From an uncultured Dehalococcoidia bacterium (GTDB taxonomy: Bacteria; Chloroflexota; Dehalococcoidia; Bin125), in assembly GCA_958295515.1 (NCBI GenBank), contig CATQGW010000003.1, positions 1-64,000 of the forward strand: DNA of 64,000 nt. The letters run 5' to 3'. Every line of letters starts with the position of its first letter. The first letter of the stretch is position 1. Below, one piece after another: positions 16,395 through 26,763 of the stretch. The position numbers and the translations under genes were made by a program. The notes under the pieces were generated by a model. That model was not told the origin of the DNA, did no database searches, and saw only the letters and a program-made list of their open reading frames with translations.

Positions 16395-16505
16395 ATGACG
16401 CGCGTTGACGGCCAGGCCTCTATTCAGTTGGATCCGAGCCGACGGCTGCTTGCGCGGCATCGCACCTCCGGGGGTGAAGGGGGTTGGCGCGGCGTTGAAC
16501 CGTAG
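16395..16505 (+). other. possible 36-codon leader ORF upstream of trpE
   Basis: An ATG just downstream of the candidate promoter opens a 36-residue frame ending at TAG 16503-16505. It contains one Trp codon four codons before its last residue (GGWRGVEP). GC-rich inverted repeats follow (16506-16550) before the trpE ribosome binding site. The layout recalls an attenuation leader, but a single Trp codon is weak evidence and there is no T-rich terminator tract. It may be a chance ORF. Confidence 0.25.
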
Positions 16506-16559
16506 ACGCCGACGCCTGCGGCGCAGACTGCGCGCCGCCGAATTCCCTGGAGCGCTCCC

Positions 16560-18056
16560 ATGCCCCCCTCCGGCGACCATCGCCCCTCGCTTGACGAATT
16601 CAAAGCCATCGCTGCGCGCGGCGAGGGCAACTTCGCCCCGATCTACCGCGAAGTGCTTGCGGACCTCGAAACGCCCGTCTCCGCCTTCCTCAAAGTCAAG
16701 CGCGGCCCCTACTCCTTCCTGCTCGAATCGGTCGAAGGCGGCGAGCGCCCGGGGCGCTACTCGTTCATCGGCACCGAGCCCTACCGCGTGCTCCGCGCGC
16801 CCGCCGGCGGCGGCGAAGACCCGCTGCGCCTCGTTGAGCAGGAGCTGGGCCGCTTCCAACTCGTGGCCAGCCCCGATCTGCCGCCGTTTTGCGGCGGCGC
16901 GGTCGGCTATCTCGCCTACGAAGCGATCCGCCACTTCGAGCCGCGCGTCCCGCCCGCGGCGCTCGACCCCCACAGCCTGCCCGAAGCGCTCTTCCAGTTC
17001 GTCGATACGGTGCTCGTCTTTGACCACCTCAAGCACGTGATCCGCGTGGTCAGCCACGCGCGGCTCGATGGCGATATCGAATCCGCCTACCGCCAGGCGC
17101 AGTTCCGAATCGACGAGCTGGTCGAACGCTTGCAGGACGGCCAGCCGCTGCCGCCCGGCGACGCGCCCGAACCTGAGCACCACCAGACCGCGATCCGCTC
17201 CAATATGGAGCGTGAAGCGTACTTCTCCGATGTCAAGCGAATCGTCGATTACATCGTCGCCGGCGACGTGATCCAGTGCGTCTACTCGCAGCGGTTTTCG
17301 CGCGAGACGTTTGTGCATCCGTTCAACGTCTACCGCACCCTGCGCACCGTGAACCCCTCGCCCTATACCTACTATCTGGAGCTGGACGACCACCAGATCG
17401 TCGGCACCTCGCCGGAGCTGCTGGTGATCGTGGAGGACGGCAAGGTGGCGACGCATCCGATCGCGGGCACGCGGCGGCGCGGGCAGAGCGAGGCCGAGGA
17501 CCTGGCGCTCGAACAGGAGCTGCGCAACGACGAAAAAGAGATCGCCGAACACGTGATGCTGCTCGATCTGGGCCGCAACGATGTGGGGCGTGTGGCCAAG
17601 CCCGGCTCGGTGCGCGTCACCCAGGAACTCGATGTCGAGCGCTACAGCCACGTGATGCACCTGGTCTCGCATGTGGAGGCCGAAATGCGCGACGATTGCA
17701 CCGCCTTCGACGCCGTCCGCGCCACCTTCCCCGCCGGCACCGTCTCCGGCGCGCCCAAAATCCGCGCGATGGAGATCATCGCCGAACTCGAAGCGGACCA
17801 GCGCGGTCCCTACGCGGGCGCGCTGGGCTATTTCGGCTTCGGCGGCAACATGGAGACGGCGATCACGATCCGCACGATCCTCATGCAGGACGGCGTCGCC
17901 TCGGTGCAGGCCGGCGGCGGCATCGTCTTCGACAGCACGCCCGATTTCGAGTTCGAGGAGACGGTCAACAAGGCGATGGGGATGTTCACCGCGCTCGATC
18001 TCGCCGAGCAGCGCAGCCGTTCCGGCGCAGCCCGCGGCGGCTCGCGCGGTTACTGA
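16560..18056 (+). CDS. trpE: anthranilate synthase component I
   Basis: A 498-residue chorismate-binding enzyme that makes anthranilate with TrpG. It has the N-terminal feedback region with FLLESVEGGERPGRYSFIG (the LLES Trp-binding motif), the middle YVGRDVIQ-like VAGDVIQCVYSQRFSRE, AGTRRRGQSEAED, the LGRNDVGRVAKPG block, and GTVSGAPKIRAMEII near the end. All are typical. The ATG at 16560 follows TGGAG. It is the first gene of the trp operon; the next gene begins 11 bases after its stop. Tryptophan inhibition is expected from the LLES motif. Confidence 0.97.
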   Translation: MPPSGDHRPSLDEFKAIAARGEGNFAPIYREVLADLETPVSAFLKVKRGPYSFLLESVEGGERPGRYSFIGTEPYRVLRAPAGGGEDPLRLVEQELGRFQLVASPDLPPFCGGAVGYLAYEAIRHFEPRVPPAALDPHSLPEALFQFVDTVLVFDHLKHVIRVVSHARLDGDIESAYRQAQFRIDELVERLQDGQPLPPGDAPEPEHHQTAIRSNMEREAYFSDVKRIVDYIVAGDVIQCVYSQRFSRETFVHPFNVYRTLRTVNPSPYTYYLELDDHQIVGTSPELLVIVEDGKVATHPIAGTRRRGQSEAEDLALEQELRNDEKEIAEHVMLLDLGRNDVGRVAKPGSVRVTQELDVERYSHVMHLVSHVEAEMRDDCTAFDAVRATFPAGTVSGAPKIRAMEIIAELEADQRGPYAGALGYFGFGGNMETAITIRTILMQDGVASVQAGGGIVFDSTPDFEFEETVNKAMGMFTALDLAEQRSRSGAARGGSRGY

Positions 18057-18067
18057 GGCGCCGCCAA

Positions 18068-19249
18068 ATGCCCGACGCTCTGATCATCGGTTACGGCGTC
18101 CAATTCGACGACGACGGCCGCGTGCTGCTGCTGCACCGCCGCGCAGATCGCCCGCCCTGGGCGGACCGCTGGTGGCTGCCCGGCGATGTCACCCCGCTGA
18201 CGGAGGAACCCGACGCCACCGTGCCCCGCATCTTCGCCCACCTGCTGCGCCGGCGGGTCGCCGCCGCCTACCTCGAAACCGTCTTCGGCGAAGAGCCCGA
18301 GACGCGCCGCCACAGCATCCACAACGCCTACCGCGTGACGACGCAGCAGGCCCTGGACCCGCAGCCCGACGACGAAACCAACCCCTTCGACGCAGCGCAG
18401 TGGTTCACCCACGACGAAGCGATCGCCGAGCTGCCGCCGGAGCAGGCCGCGCTGCTGCGCGCGGCGCTCGAGCGCGAGCAGGCCGGCATCGCGCCCGAAC
18501 CGCCTCCCGATCTCGACACGCTCTTCGACGCGCCCCCCACCGCGGCTGCCGCGCCCGCGCCGCAGGCGCGCGCGCCGCGCGAGCAGCGGCGCGAGTTGGG
18601 ACGCCAAATCCTCGCCGAGCTCGCCGGCGGCCCCGACCTGCTGCAGCTCGGCGCGCTCGGCGAATGGCTGGTCGAGCACGTCTGGGGCGAAGTCTGGCAG
18701 ACCGAACATCCCTCGCGGCGCGACCGCAGCATCGCCGCGCTGGCGCTCTGCGCCGCGCTGCGGCTGCGCGACGCGCTGGCCTTCAACGTGCGGATCGCCG
18801 AGGCCAACGGACTCTCGCGCGACGAAATCGGCGAGGTCTGCCTACAGCTGGCGGCGGACGCCGGCTTCCCCTACGCCAACGAATCGCTGGCGCAGCTGGG
18901 CGAACTCTGGCAACTCGAAACGGGCCGCTTCGCGCCCACCGCAGTCGAACCGCCGCCTCCCGCCGCTGTCCCGCTGCCCAACAGCGAGTTGGCGCGCAGC
19001 TCGCTCACCTGGGCGCAGCAGGAGGTCTACTCGCGCCCCCAGCTGACGCCGCGCGAGCGGGCAATCGTCTCGCTGATGGTCGTGCTGGCGCTCGGTCCGT
19101 CCGAGCAGATTGACGCCCGGATCGCCCACGCGCGGCATAGCGGCGTCTCGCCCGACGCACTCGACGGCCTGCTGCCGCTGGTCGCCGTCTTCGCCGGCAT
19201 CCACCGCGCCCAGGCCGGCGCAGACGCCCTCCAACGCCTCCTAGAATGA
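18068..19249 (+). CDS. fusion of a degenerate Nudix domain with two carboxymuconolactone decarboxylase-like domains
   Basis: A 393-residue protein in three parts. Residues 1-140 resemble a Nudix fold (ALIIGYGVQFDDDGRVLLLHRR, WWLPGDVTPLTEEPD, AAQWFTHDEAIAELPPEQ), but the Nudix box Glu residues (REUXEE) are not present, so hydrolysis is doubtful. A Pro/Ala-rich linker follows. Residues about 175-275 form one CMD domain (LGEWLVEHVWGEVWQ, SRRDRSIAALALCAAL, GLSRDEIGEVCLQLAADAGF) and 300-393 another (WAQQEVYSRPQLTPRERAIV, GVSPDALDGLL). No AhpD-type CxxC is seen. It lies between trpE and a second CMD gene within the trp operon; its role there is unknown. Confidence 0.85.
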   Translation: MPDALIIGYGVQFDDDGRVLLLHRRADRPPWADRWWLPGDVTPLTEEPDATVPRIFAHLLRRRVAAAYLETVFGEEPETRRHSIHNAYRVTTQQALDPQPDDETNPFDAAQWFTHDEAIAELPPEQAALLRAALEREQAGIAPEPPPDLDTLFDAPPTAAAAPAPQARAPREQRRELGRQILAELAGGPDLLQLGALGEWLVEHVWGEVWQTEHPSRRDRSIAALALCAALRLRDALAFNVRIAEANGLSRDEIGEVCLQLAADAGFPYANESLAQLGELWQLETGRFAPTAVEPPPPAAVPLPNSELARSSLTWAQQEVYSRPQLTPRERAIVSLMVVLALGPSEQIDARIAHARHSGVSPDALDGLLPLVAVFAGIHRAQAGADALQRLLE

Positions 19250-20062
19250 CCGCCGAAACGGAGTTGACCATGGCTACCCACGCAGAACGACGCGCCGCCG
19301 GTATGCGGACGCTGAGCGAAATGACCGGCAACCCGGAGCAGGCCTTCGCGGGCATCGAAGCCCGCAACGGCGCGTTCGGCAGCTTCGTGCTCGATTACGT
19401 CTTCGGCCAAATCTGGCAGGGCGAAGAGCTGAGCCGGCGCGACCGCAATCTGGCCTCGCTGGCGATGCTCGGCGCGCTGGAGCGCTTGGATGGAGTGCGC
19501 TTCCACGCGAGCTTCGGCCCCGCCAACGGCCTCGAGCGCGAGGAGATCGCCGAAGTCGCGCTGCAAATCGCCGGCTACTCCGGCTTCCCCGCCGGCAACG
19601 GCATGCTCGACGTGCTGCAACAGATGTGGAGCGAGGCCGACGGCGCGCCGTACGTGATCCCGCCCGCCGCACATAAGGACGACGAGCAGCGCCACCGCGA
19701 CGCGGTCGATGTGATGCGCACGCTCAACGCCCGCGAGGAAGCGCAGGACCCCGCCGAGGCGCTGGCCGGAATGGCGCGGATCGGCGCGGTGGGCAAGCTC
19801 GCCTTCGAGTTCGCTTTCGGCGACCTCTGGTCCCGCGACCAGCTCTCGCGCCGTGACCGCTCGCTGGTCGTGGTCAGCATCCTCGTCGCGCTCAACAAGG
19901 TCGAAGAGCTGCGCTTCCACATCCCCGGCGCGCTCAACCACGGCGTCACGGCGACCGAACTCGAGGGCGTGATGGCGACCGCCGCCTACTGCTGCGGCTT
20001 CCCCCGCGCCGTCGAGGGCTTCCGCGCCCTGCAACAGGCGCTGCGCGAACGCGAGGACGCCG

Positions 20063-20070
<8 letters not shown>
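19246..20070 (+). CDS. two-domain carboxymuconolactone decarboxylase-like protein
   Basis: A 274-residue protein made of two PcaC/CMD-like helical domains: FGSFVLDYVFGQIWQGEELSRRD... with GLEREEIAEVALQIAGYSGFPA, then LAFEFAFGDLWSRDQLSRRD... with GVTATELEGVMATAAYCCGFP. The domains resemble each other and those of the preceding fusion protein. CMD enzymes act on lactones or as AhpD-like peroxidase partners, but the CxxC of AhpD is missing. The ATG at 19246 overlaps the previous stop (ATGA); an ATG at 19270 with CGGAG upstream is an alternative start. The 3' end overlaps trpG by 8 bases. Confidence 0.87.
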
Positions 20071-20657
<587 letters not shown>

Positions 20658-20668
<11 letters not shown>

Positions 20669-21707
20669 GGGCGATCTGCAGCTGGCGCTCAACGCCCTGA
20701 TCGAGGAGCGCCGCGATCTGTCCGACGCCGAAGCCGGCGCGGCGATGGACGCGCTGATGTCGGGCGCGGCGGACCCGCACCAGGCCGCCGCGCTGCTCAC
20801 CGCGCTGCGGCTCAAGGGCGAAACCGTCGCCGAGCTGGTCGGCCTGGCCCGCGCGATGCGCGGACACGCCCTGCGTGTCGAACTGTCCGACCTGCCCCGC
20901 CTCGCCGACACCGCCGGCACCGGCGGCGACGGCCACCACACCTTCAACGCCAGCACCGCCGCCGCCTTCGTCCTCGCCGGCTGCGGCGTCCCTGTCGCCA
21001 AGCACGGCAACCGCGCGATGTCCTCCAGCTGCGGCTCCGCCGATGTGCTCGAAGCGCTCGGCGGCTGCATCACACTCGCGCCCGCGCAGGCCGCCGCCTG
21101 CATCCGCGAAGTCGGCTTCGGCTTCCTCTTCGCGCAGACCTACCACCCGGCGATGCGGCACATCGCCCCGATCCGCCGCGGCATCGGCATTCGCACCGTC
21201 TTCAACATGCTCGGCCCGCTGACCAACCCCGCCCGCGCCACGCATCAGCTGATCGGCGTCGCCCGCCCCGAACTCGGCCCGCTGATCGCTCAGGCGCTGC
21301 TCAACCTCGGCGTCAAACGCGGCCTCGTGGTCCACGGCGAAGAAGGCCTCGACGAGCTATCACCCGCCGGCGCTACCCGCGTCTGGCGGGTCGACGCCGG
21401 CGCGGTGGACGAGTTCACCGTCCACCCCGCCGACTTCCAAATCCGCCCCGTCCCGCTCGACGCGGTGCGCGGCGGCGATGCGGCGCAGGCCGCCGGCCAG
21501 ATGCGCGAGGTGCTGGGCGGCAAAACCTCAGCGCTGACCGGCTTTGTCACGCTCAACGCCGCCGCCGCCCTGTTCGCCGCCGCCGAGGTGCCGACCTTCG
21601 CCGAAGGCGTCAGCCGCGCCGCCGAATGCCTCGACGACCAACGCGCCCTGCGTAAGCTGGACCTCTGGATCGAACGCTCGCAAGAGCTGGCCGCGGAGGC
21701 CGCCTGA
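20658..21707 (+). CDS. trpD: anthranilate phosphoribosyltransferase
   Basis: A 349-residue enzyme that transfers phosphoribose from PRPP to anthranilate. The diagnostic blocks are present: DTAGTGGDGHHTFNAST (PRPP-binding), VPVAKHGNRAMSSSCGSADVLEALG, the FLFAQTYHPAMRHIAPIRRGIGIRT region in two parts, and NMLGPLTNPAR. The GTG start at 20658 overlaps trpG by 11 bases; the stop shares one base with the trpC ATG (TGATG). Length and motif order are normal for the family. Confidence 0.97.
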
Positions 21708-22519
21708 TGCCGCAGCTGCAAGCCGGTTTGCAAGCCGTGTCGGTGCTCGAACGGATCGTCGCGGACACCCGCGCGCGCGTCGCCGAGCGCCGCCGCGAGA
21801 CGCCGCTGGAAACGCTGCTCGAACGCGCCCGCCGCCGCCCGCCGGCGCGCGACTTCACCGCCGCGCTGCGCGCCCCGGGCGTGGGCGTGATGGCGGAAAT
21901 CAAACGCGGCTCACCCTCCAAAGGGCTGTTCGCGCCCGACATCGATCCGGCCTCCCTCGCGCGCACGTTTGCCCAGATCGGCGCGGCGGCGGTCTCCGTG
22001 CTGACCGCGCCCGATTTCTTCGCCGGCGACGACGACCTGCGCGCCGCCGCTGAGGCGTTGGCCGACCTGGAAACGCCCATTCTGCGCAAGGAGTTCCACG
22101 TAGACCGCTACCAGGTCGCCGAAGCGCGCGCGCTGGGCGCGGACGCCTTTCTAATCATCGCCAAGTCGTCCGGCGCGGCGGAGCTGCGGGAGCTAATCGA
22201 GGCCGGCCGGGAGTGGGGCGTGACGGCCTTTGTGGAGGTCACCGACGAAGCCGAGCTGGAGGCCGCGCTCGCCGTCGGCGCGCCCGCAATCGGGATCAAC
22301 AACCGCGACCTCCACACCTTTCAGGAAGACCTGTCCACCACCGAGCGGCTGCGCCCGCTGGTTCCCGCCGATATCCCCGTAGTCGCCGCCAGCGGCGTGC
22401 GCACACGGGCCGATATGCGCCGTATGGAAGCCTGCAACGTCGATGCCGTGCTGATCGGCGAAGCGCTGTCCAGCGCCGCCGATCCCGCCGCCCGCCTGCG
22501 CGAGCTGCGCGGACCATGA
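21707..22519 (+). CDS. trpC: indole-3-glycerol-phosphate synthase
   Basis: A 270-residue TIM-barrel enzyme converting carboxyphenylamino-deoxyribulose phosphate to indole-3-glycerol phosphate. Typical elements are the N-terminal helix [30 protein letters not shown] with the catalytic Lys, [46 protein letters not shown] and [11 protein letters not shown]. The start shares a base with the trpD stop, and the end overlaps trpF by four bases. It is not fused to TrpF. Confidence 0.97.
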   Translation: MPQLQAGLQAVSVLERIVADTRARVAERRRETPLETLLERARRRPPARDFTAALRAPGVGVMAEIKRGSPSKGLFAPDIDPASLARTFAQIGAAAVSVLTAPDFFAGDDDLRAAAEALADLETPILRKEFHVDRYQVAEARALGADAFLIIAKSSGAAELRELIEAGREWGVTAFVEVTDEAELEAALAVGAPAIGINNRDLHTFQEDLSTTERLRPLVPADIPVVAASGVRTRADMRRMEACNVDAVLIGEALSSAADPAARLRELRGP

Positions 22520-23238
22520 GCGCCGCGACGCGGCCTGCGCCGCTGGTCAAAATCTGCGGCGTGCGGGAAGTCATGCACGCCGCCGCCGCCCGCGAGGCCG
22601 GCGCGGACCTGATCGGCATGATCTTCGCCGACGCCCGACGCCGCGTGGACATCCAAACCGCCCGCGCGATCCGCCGCGAGCTCGGACCGCGCACCGAGAT
22701 CACCGACTCCACCGCCGAGGCCGTCGAGCGTGCCCGCGCGCAATCGCGGCGTCCCCTGCTGGTCGGCGTCTTCGCCCGTCAGACGCCCGACGAAATCCTG
22801 CGCGTGCTGGACCGCGTGGAGCTCGATCTGGTCCAGCTCAGCGGCGGCGAACATCCCGCGCTCGCCGGGCGCATCCCCCGCGCGATCATCCGCACCACGC
22901 ATGTCGCCGCCGATGCCAACGCCGCCGCGCTGCTGCGCGATGCGCAGCGCGAACCTCCCACGATCACCCATCTCGACGCCGCCTCGCGGCAGGGCGGCGG
23001 CGCGGGTCGGCGCTTCGACTGGTCGCTCGCGCGCGAGCTCGCCGCGCAGCGCCCGATCATCCTCGCCGGCGGCCTCACCCCCGAGAATGTCGCCGAAGCC
23101 GTCGCCGCCGCCCGCCCCTGGGCAGTCGATGTCTCCTCCGGCATCGAAACCGACGGCGTGAAATACACGGAGAAAATCCGCGCTTTTGTCGCAGCGGCAA
23201 AGGCGCAGACATCGCAGGCAGCGGAGGCGCGCGCATGA
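22516..23238 (+). CDS. trpF: phosphoribosylanthranilate isomerase
   Basis: A 240-residue TIM-barrel isomerase between the TrpD and TrpC reactions. It has LVKICGVRE with the catalytic Cys, [57 protein letters not shown] with the preceding catalytic Asp region, and the phosphate-binding [18 protein letters not shown] overlaps couple it to trpC and trpB. A slightly long insertion ([16 protein letters not shown]) replaces a shorter loop in the family. Confidence 0.95.
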   Translation: MSAATRPAPLVKICGVREVMHAAAAREAGADLIGMIFADARRRVDIQTARAIRRELGPRTEITDSTAEAVERARAQSRRPLLVGVFARQTPDEILRVLDRVELDLVQLSGGEHPALAGRIPRAIIRTTHVAADANAAALLRDAQREPPTITHLDAASRQGGGAGRRFDWSLARELAAQRPIILAGGLTPENVAEAVAAARPWAVDVSSGIETDGVKYTEKIRAFVAAAKAQTSQAAEARA

Positions 23239-24437
23239 GCGACGAAACCGGCGCGTTCGGACCGTTCGGCGGACAATTCGTTCCCGAAACCCTGATGCCG
23301 GCCCTGGCCGAGCTGGAGGAAGCCTGGGCGGCCGCGCAGGCCGACGACGAGTTCGGCGCAGAACTCGGACAGATGCTGCGCGACTACGTCGGCCGCGAGA
23401 CGCCGCTGACCTTCGCCCCGCGGCTCTCCGAGCGGCTCGGCGGCGCGCAAATCTACCTCAAGCGCGAGGACCTCGCGCACACCGGGGCGCACAAGATCAA
23501 CAACGCGCTCGGCCAGGCGCTGCTCGCGCTGCGGATGGGCAAGCGCCGGATCATCGCCGAAACCGGCGCAGGGCAGCACGGCGTCGCCACCGCCACCGCC
23601 TGCGCCAGGTTCGGCCTCGAATGCATCGTCTACATGGGCGCGGAGGATGTGCGCCGCCAGGCGCTCAACGTCTTCCGCATGCGCCTGCTCGGCGCGGAGG
23701 TGATCCCCGTCGACTCCGGCGCGCGCACGCTCAAAGACGCGATCAACGAAGCAATCCGCGACTGGGTGACCAACGTCCGCGGCACCTACTACCTGATCGG
23801 CAGCGCGATCGGCCCGCACCCCTATCCGCTGATCGTGCGCGAGCTCCAGTCTGTGATCGGCAGCGAATCGCGCGATCAAATGCGCGCCGCGACCGGACGA
23901 CTGCCCGACGTCGCGATCGCCTGCGTGGGCGGCGGCAGCAACGCGATCGGCCTCTTCCACCCGCTGCTCGACGACCCGGTGCGGCTGATCGGCGTCGAAG
24001 CGGCCGGCGAAGGTCTCGAGCGCCGCCACGCCGCCACGCTCAGCGGCGGCTCACCCGGCGTCCTGCACGGCACCCGCACCTACGTGCTCCAGGACCGGCA
24101 CGGCCAGATCACCGAAGCGCACAGCATCTCCGCCGGCCTCGACTACCCCGGCGTCGGCCCCGAGCACGCCTGGCTGATGCTCAGCGAGCGCGCCGAATAC
24201 GTCTCGGTCACCGACGAAGAAGCGCTCGAAGCCCTCCAGCTGCTCTCCGAAACCGAGGGCATCATCCCCGCGCTGGAAACCGCCCACGCCATCGCCTGGG
24301 CCGCCAAGCTTGCGCCCACGATGCGCCCCGACCAGACCATCCTGATCGGCCTCTCCGGCCGCGGCGACAAGGATGTCGAAATCGTCCGCGATGCCCTCGC
24401 CGTGCGCGGCGAGACGCAGGATGCCGCGCCGCCGTGA
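23235..24437 (+). CDS. trpB: tryptophan synthase beta chain
   Basis: A 400-residue PLP enzyme that condenses indole with serine. Hallmarks are [33 protein letters not shown] with PLP Lys87 and the catalytic Glu in [13 protein letters not shown], the PLP phosphate loop VGGGSNAIG, and GRGDKD near the end. It is the TrpB1 type that pairs with TrpA. It overlaps trpF and the following CPBP gene by four bases each. Confidence 0.97.
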   Translation: MSDETGAFGPFGGQFVPETLMPALAELEEAWAAAQADDEFGAELGQMLRDYVGRETPLTFAPRLSERLGGAQIYLKREDLAHTGAHKINNALGQALLALRMGKRRIIAETGAGQHGVATATACARFGLECIVYMGAEDVRRQALNVFRMRLLGAEVIPVDSGARTLKDAINEAIRDWVTNVRGTYYLIGSAIGPHPYPLIVRELQSVIGSESRDQMRAATGRLPDVAIACVGGGSNAIGLFHPLLDDPVRLIGVEAAGEGLERRHAATLSGGSPGVLHGTRTYVLQDRHGQITEAHSISAGLDYPGVGPEHAWLMLSERAEYVSVTDEEALEALQLLSETEGIIPALETAHAIAWAAKLAPTMRPDQTILIGLSGRGDKDVEIVRDALAVRGETQDAAPP

Positions 24438-25207
24438 GCAGCGCCGAACCGCCGCCGGGGGTGCAGTGGGGCGGACCCGCCACAGGCGAGCCGGAGTCCC
24501 CGCCGCTCGACGACGCGCCGCCGCCCAAGCCGAGCGCCTGGCCGATTCTGGGCTGGATCCTCGCCGCGCTGGTCGCCTACTTCGTGGTCGCGATCATCGC
24601 CGTCGCGCTGACCGGCGAGGACACATCAAGCGACGCGCTGCTCGTGCGGCTGATCCTCGGCGGGATCGCGGCCACCCTCGTGGGGTTTGTCGTGGTGCCG
24701 GCGATCGCGCTGCGGCATCGGCAAATCCACCCGCCCTCCTGGCAGCGTCCGCGCATGGGCGACCTCGGCTGGGCGGCGCTGGTGCTGGTCGCCAGCTACG
24801 CCACGTTGTTGATCTACACCGTGATCGTCGAAACGATCGGCGCTGACAATCTGCTCCCGGAATCGACGATCGAGGACGACGACTTCCGCCAGTCGGTGCT
24901 CATCACCGCCATCACCGGCCTGCTGGTGATCGGGGTCGCGCCGTTCGCCGAAGAGTTCATCTTCCGCCGCTTCATCCTGGGCGGCCTGCGCGCCGCCTGG
25001 GGCGCAGTGCCGGCGCTGCTGGTCAGCGCCGCGCTCTTCTCCGTGCTGCACGCCGACCTCGGCAGCATGATCCCCTTCGCCGTCATCGGCCTCATCTTCG
25101 GCTACGCCTACCTGCGCACCGGCAGCCTCACCGCCCCAACCATCGCCCACCTGGTCTTCAACATCATCGGCTTCACCGTCACCACCGCTGGCCAAGGCAT
25201 CGGATGA
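24434..25207 (+). CDS. CPBP-family intramembrane metalloprotease
   Basis: A 257-residue membrane protein with a Pro-rich cytoplasmic N-terminus (about 35 residues) and six or so hydrophobic helices. CPBP (Abi/Rce1-like) motifs are present: the EE-x3-R type [16 protein letters not shown], and HLVFNIIGF. These supply the Glu and His residues of the intramembrane active site. It starts at GTG 24434 overlapping the trpB stop (GTGA), and trpA follows 81 bases later, so it splits trpB from trpA. No link to tryptophan synthesis is known; CPBP proteins process prenylated proteins or bacteriocin-related peptides. Confidence 0.88.
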   Translation: MSSAEPPPGVQWGGPATGEPESPPLDDAPPPKPSAWPILGWILAALVAYFVVAIIAVALTGEDTSSDALLVRLILGGIAATLVGFVVVPAIALRHRQIHPPSWQRPRMGDLGWAALVLVASYATLLIYTVIVETIGADNLLPESTIEDDDFRQSVLITAITGLLVIGVAPFAEEFIFRRFILGGLRAAWGAVPALLVSAALFSVLHADLGSMIPFAVIGLIFGYAYLRTGSLTAPTIAHLVFNIIGFTVTTAGQGIG

Positions 25208-25288
25208 CGCCCGCCCCAGCGTTTCGCCCCGCCCAAGTATCGTGTAGCAGCCGCAGCCGCCGTTGAGCGCCTGTCGGCGAGGAGTGCA

Positions 25289-26140
25289 ATGAACCGCTAC
25301 GCCGCCGCCTTCGCCGGCGCCGACCGCCCGCTTGTCTTCCCCTACCTCACGGCGGGCTTTCCCACGCCGGCGCAGACCAACGAGCTCGTCCTGGCCGCCC
25401 TTCGCGGCGGCGCGGCGGGGCTGGAGATCGGCGCGCCCTTCTCCGACCCGCTCGCCGACGGCCCGACCATCCAGCGCGCCAACACGGCGGCGCTGGCTGC
25501 GGGGGCGACGGTGGAAACGGCGCTCGACGCCGCGCGCGCCGTGCGCGCCGGCGGCTCCGACGCGCCGATTACGCTGATGGGCTACCTCAACCCCTTCCTC
25601 GCCTACCAACCATCCGACGGCGGCGCGGACAGCGGCACGCCCGCCGACGGGGTCGGGCTTCCGCTCCAACCGATCGCCGCCGCCGCCGCAGAGGCGGGAG
25701 TGGACGGGATGATCCTCGTCGATCTCCCCGTCGAAGAATCCGATCCCGCGCGCGAGACGCTGGCGGCCTCCGGGATCGACCTGGTGTATCTGCTCGCGCC
25801 GACCAGCACGCCCGAACGAATCGCCGCCGTCGCGCAACGCGCGGCGGGGTTTCTCTATCTGGTCAGCGTCACCGGCGTGACCGGCGCGCGCAACGAGCTC
25901 GCGCCCGACCTGCGCGAGTTCGTCGGGCGCGTGCGCGAGCAGGTGGACCTGCCGTTGGCGGTCGGCTTCGGCATTCGCAACCGCGCGCAGGTTGAAACTG
26001 TCGGTCAACTGTGTGAAGCTGCCGTCATCGGCAGCGCGCTGACGACGACGATCGCCGAAGCGCCGCCGAGCGGCCGCGTGCAAGCGGTTGAACGCTACCT
26101 CGAGGTGGTCACCGGCCGCCGGAGAGACGAGTCGGGATGA
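25289..26140 (+). CDS. trpA: tryptophan synthase alpha chain
   Basis: A 283-residue TIM-barrel subunit that releases indole from indole-3-glycerol phosphate. Recognisable blocks are FPYLTAGFPTPAQTNE, LEIGAPFSDPLADGPTIQ with the catalytic Glu/Asp, MGYLNPFLAYQ, MILVDLPVEES, VYLLAPTSTPERI and the phosphate site FGIRNRAQ. A GGCGAGGAG ribosome binding site precedes the ATG. An insertion of about 18 residues after the NPFLAYQ motif (Gly/Asp-rich) is longer than usual. Confidence 0.96.
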   Translation: MNRYAAAFAGADRPLVFPYLTAGFPTPAQTNELVLAALRGGAAGLEIGAPFSDPLADGPTIQRANTAALAAGATVETALDAARAVRAGGSDAPITLMGYLNPFLAYQPSDGGADSGTPADGVGLPLQPIAAAAAEAGVDGMILVDLPVEESDPARETLAASGIDLVYLLAPTSTPERIAAVAQRAAGFLYLVSVTGVTGARNELAPDLREFVGRVREQVDLPLAVGFGIRNRAQVETVGQLCEAAVIGSALTTTIAEAPPSGRVQAVERYLEVVTGRRRDESG

Positions 26141-26333
26141 TGCAGCCCCATCGCCGCCCTGATCGCCAACAGCTGCGATGCGCCGCGCTGCACGCTGGCC
26201 AACCGGCCTTCGGATACCCCGGCTATGCCTCCGCGGCCGGCGCATTTGGCGTCGGTCGCTGAGCCGTCCGCGCGGCGCGCTCACCCCTCAACTACATAAC
26301 CACCCCCTGCCGACCCCCCAGCGAAGAGACGAC

Positions 26334-26747
26334 ATGGGCGAACCAGCCTGGCGAATGCGCGGAATTCGCGGCGCCACCACCGTCGCCGCCAACACCCGTT
26401 CGGCGATCCTCGAAGCCACGCACGATCTGCTGGCCGAGATGATCGCGCGCAACGATGTCGAGGGCGAAGAGGTCGCCTCGGCCTGGTTCACGACCACTGC
26501 GGACCTCAACGCAGAGTTCCCGGCGCTCGTCGCGCGGCGCGATTTCGGCTGGCATTCGGCGGCGCTCATGTGCGGGCACGAGATGGATGTGCCCGGCGCG
26601 CTGCCCGGCTGCCTGCGCATCCTGCTGCACGTCAACACCCCGCTTCGGCAGGACCAAATCGAACATGTCTACCTGCGCGGCGCAACCGTCTTGCGCCCCG
26701 ATCGGGTCGGACCGGACGATCAGAGCGGCGCACCGACGCCGCGCTAA
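26334..26747 (+). CDS. aroH: chorismate mutase, AroH class
   Basis: A 137-residue monofunctional chorismate mutase of the trimeric AroH type, rearranging chorismate to prephenate for Phe and Tyr synthesis. It has [25 protein letters not shown] in pieces, the [16 protein letters not shown] segment, [19 protein letters not shown] and [10 protein letters not shown], with the Arg residues expected to bind the carboxylates. The ATG at 26334 follows GAAGAGA. A 193-base gap containing nothing recognisable separates it from trpA; aroF follows 16 bases later. Confidence 0.95.
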   Translation: MGEPAWRMRGIRGATTVAANTRSAILEATHDLLAEMIARNDVEGEEVASAWFTTTADLNAEFPALVARRDFGWHSAALMCGHEMDVPGALPGCLRILLHVNTPLRQDQIEHVYLRGATVLRPDRVGPDDQSGAPTPR

Positions 26748-26763
26748 CAGGAGGAGAACGAAA

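Noticed and set aside
16385-16559. T-box riboswitch upstream of trpE
   Set aside because: A GGGGGTTGGCGCGGCG stretch was noticed, but the canonical TGGNACCGCG antiterminator sequence and a specifier stem are not evident.
17276-18067. Upstream extension of the Nudix/CMD frame into trpE
   Set aside because: The extension reads Arg-rich sequence in a shifted frame over a clear trpE. ATG 18068 begins the Nudix-like domain.
26141-26333. Possible gene between trpA and aroH
   Set aside because: The frame upstream of aroH is Arg-rich with no motif, and the ATG at 26334 with GAAGAGA explains the start of aroH. Nothing else is visible in the gap.
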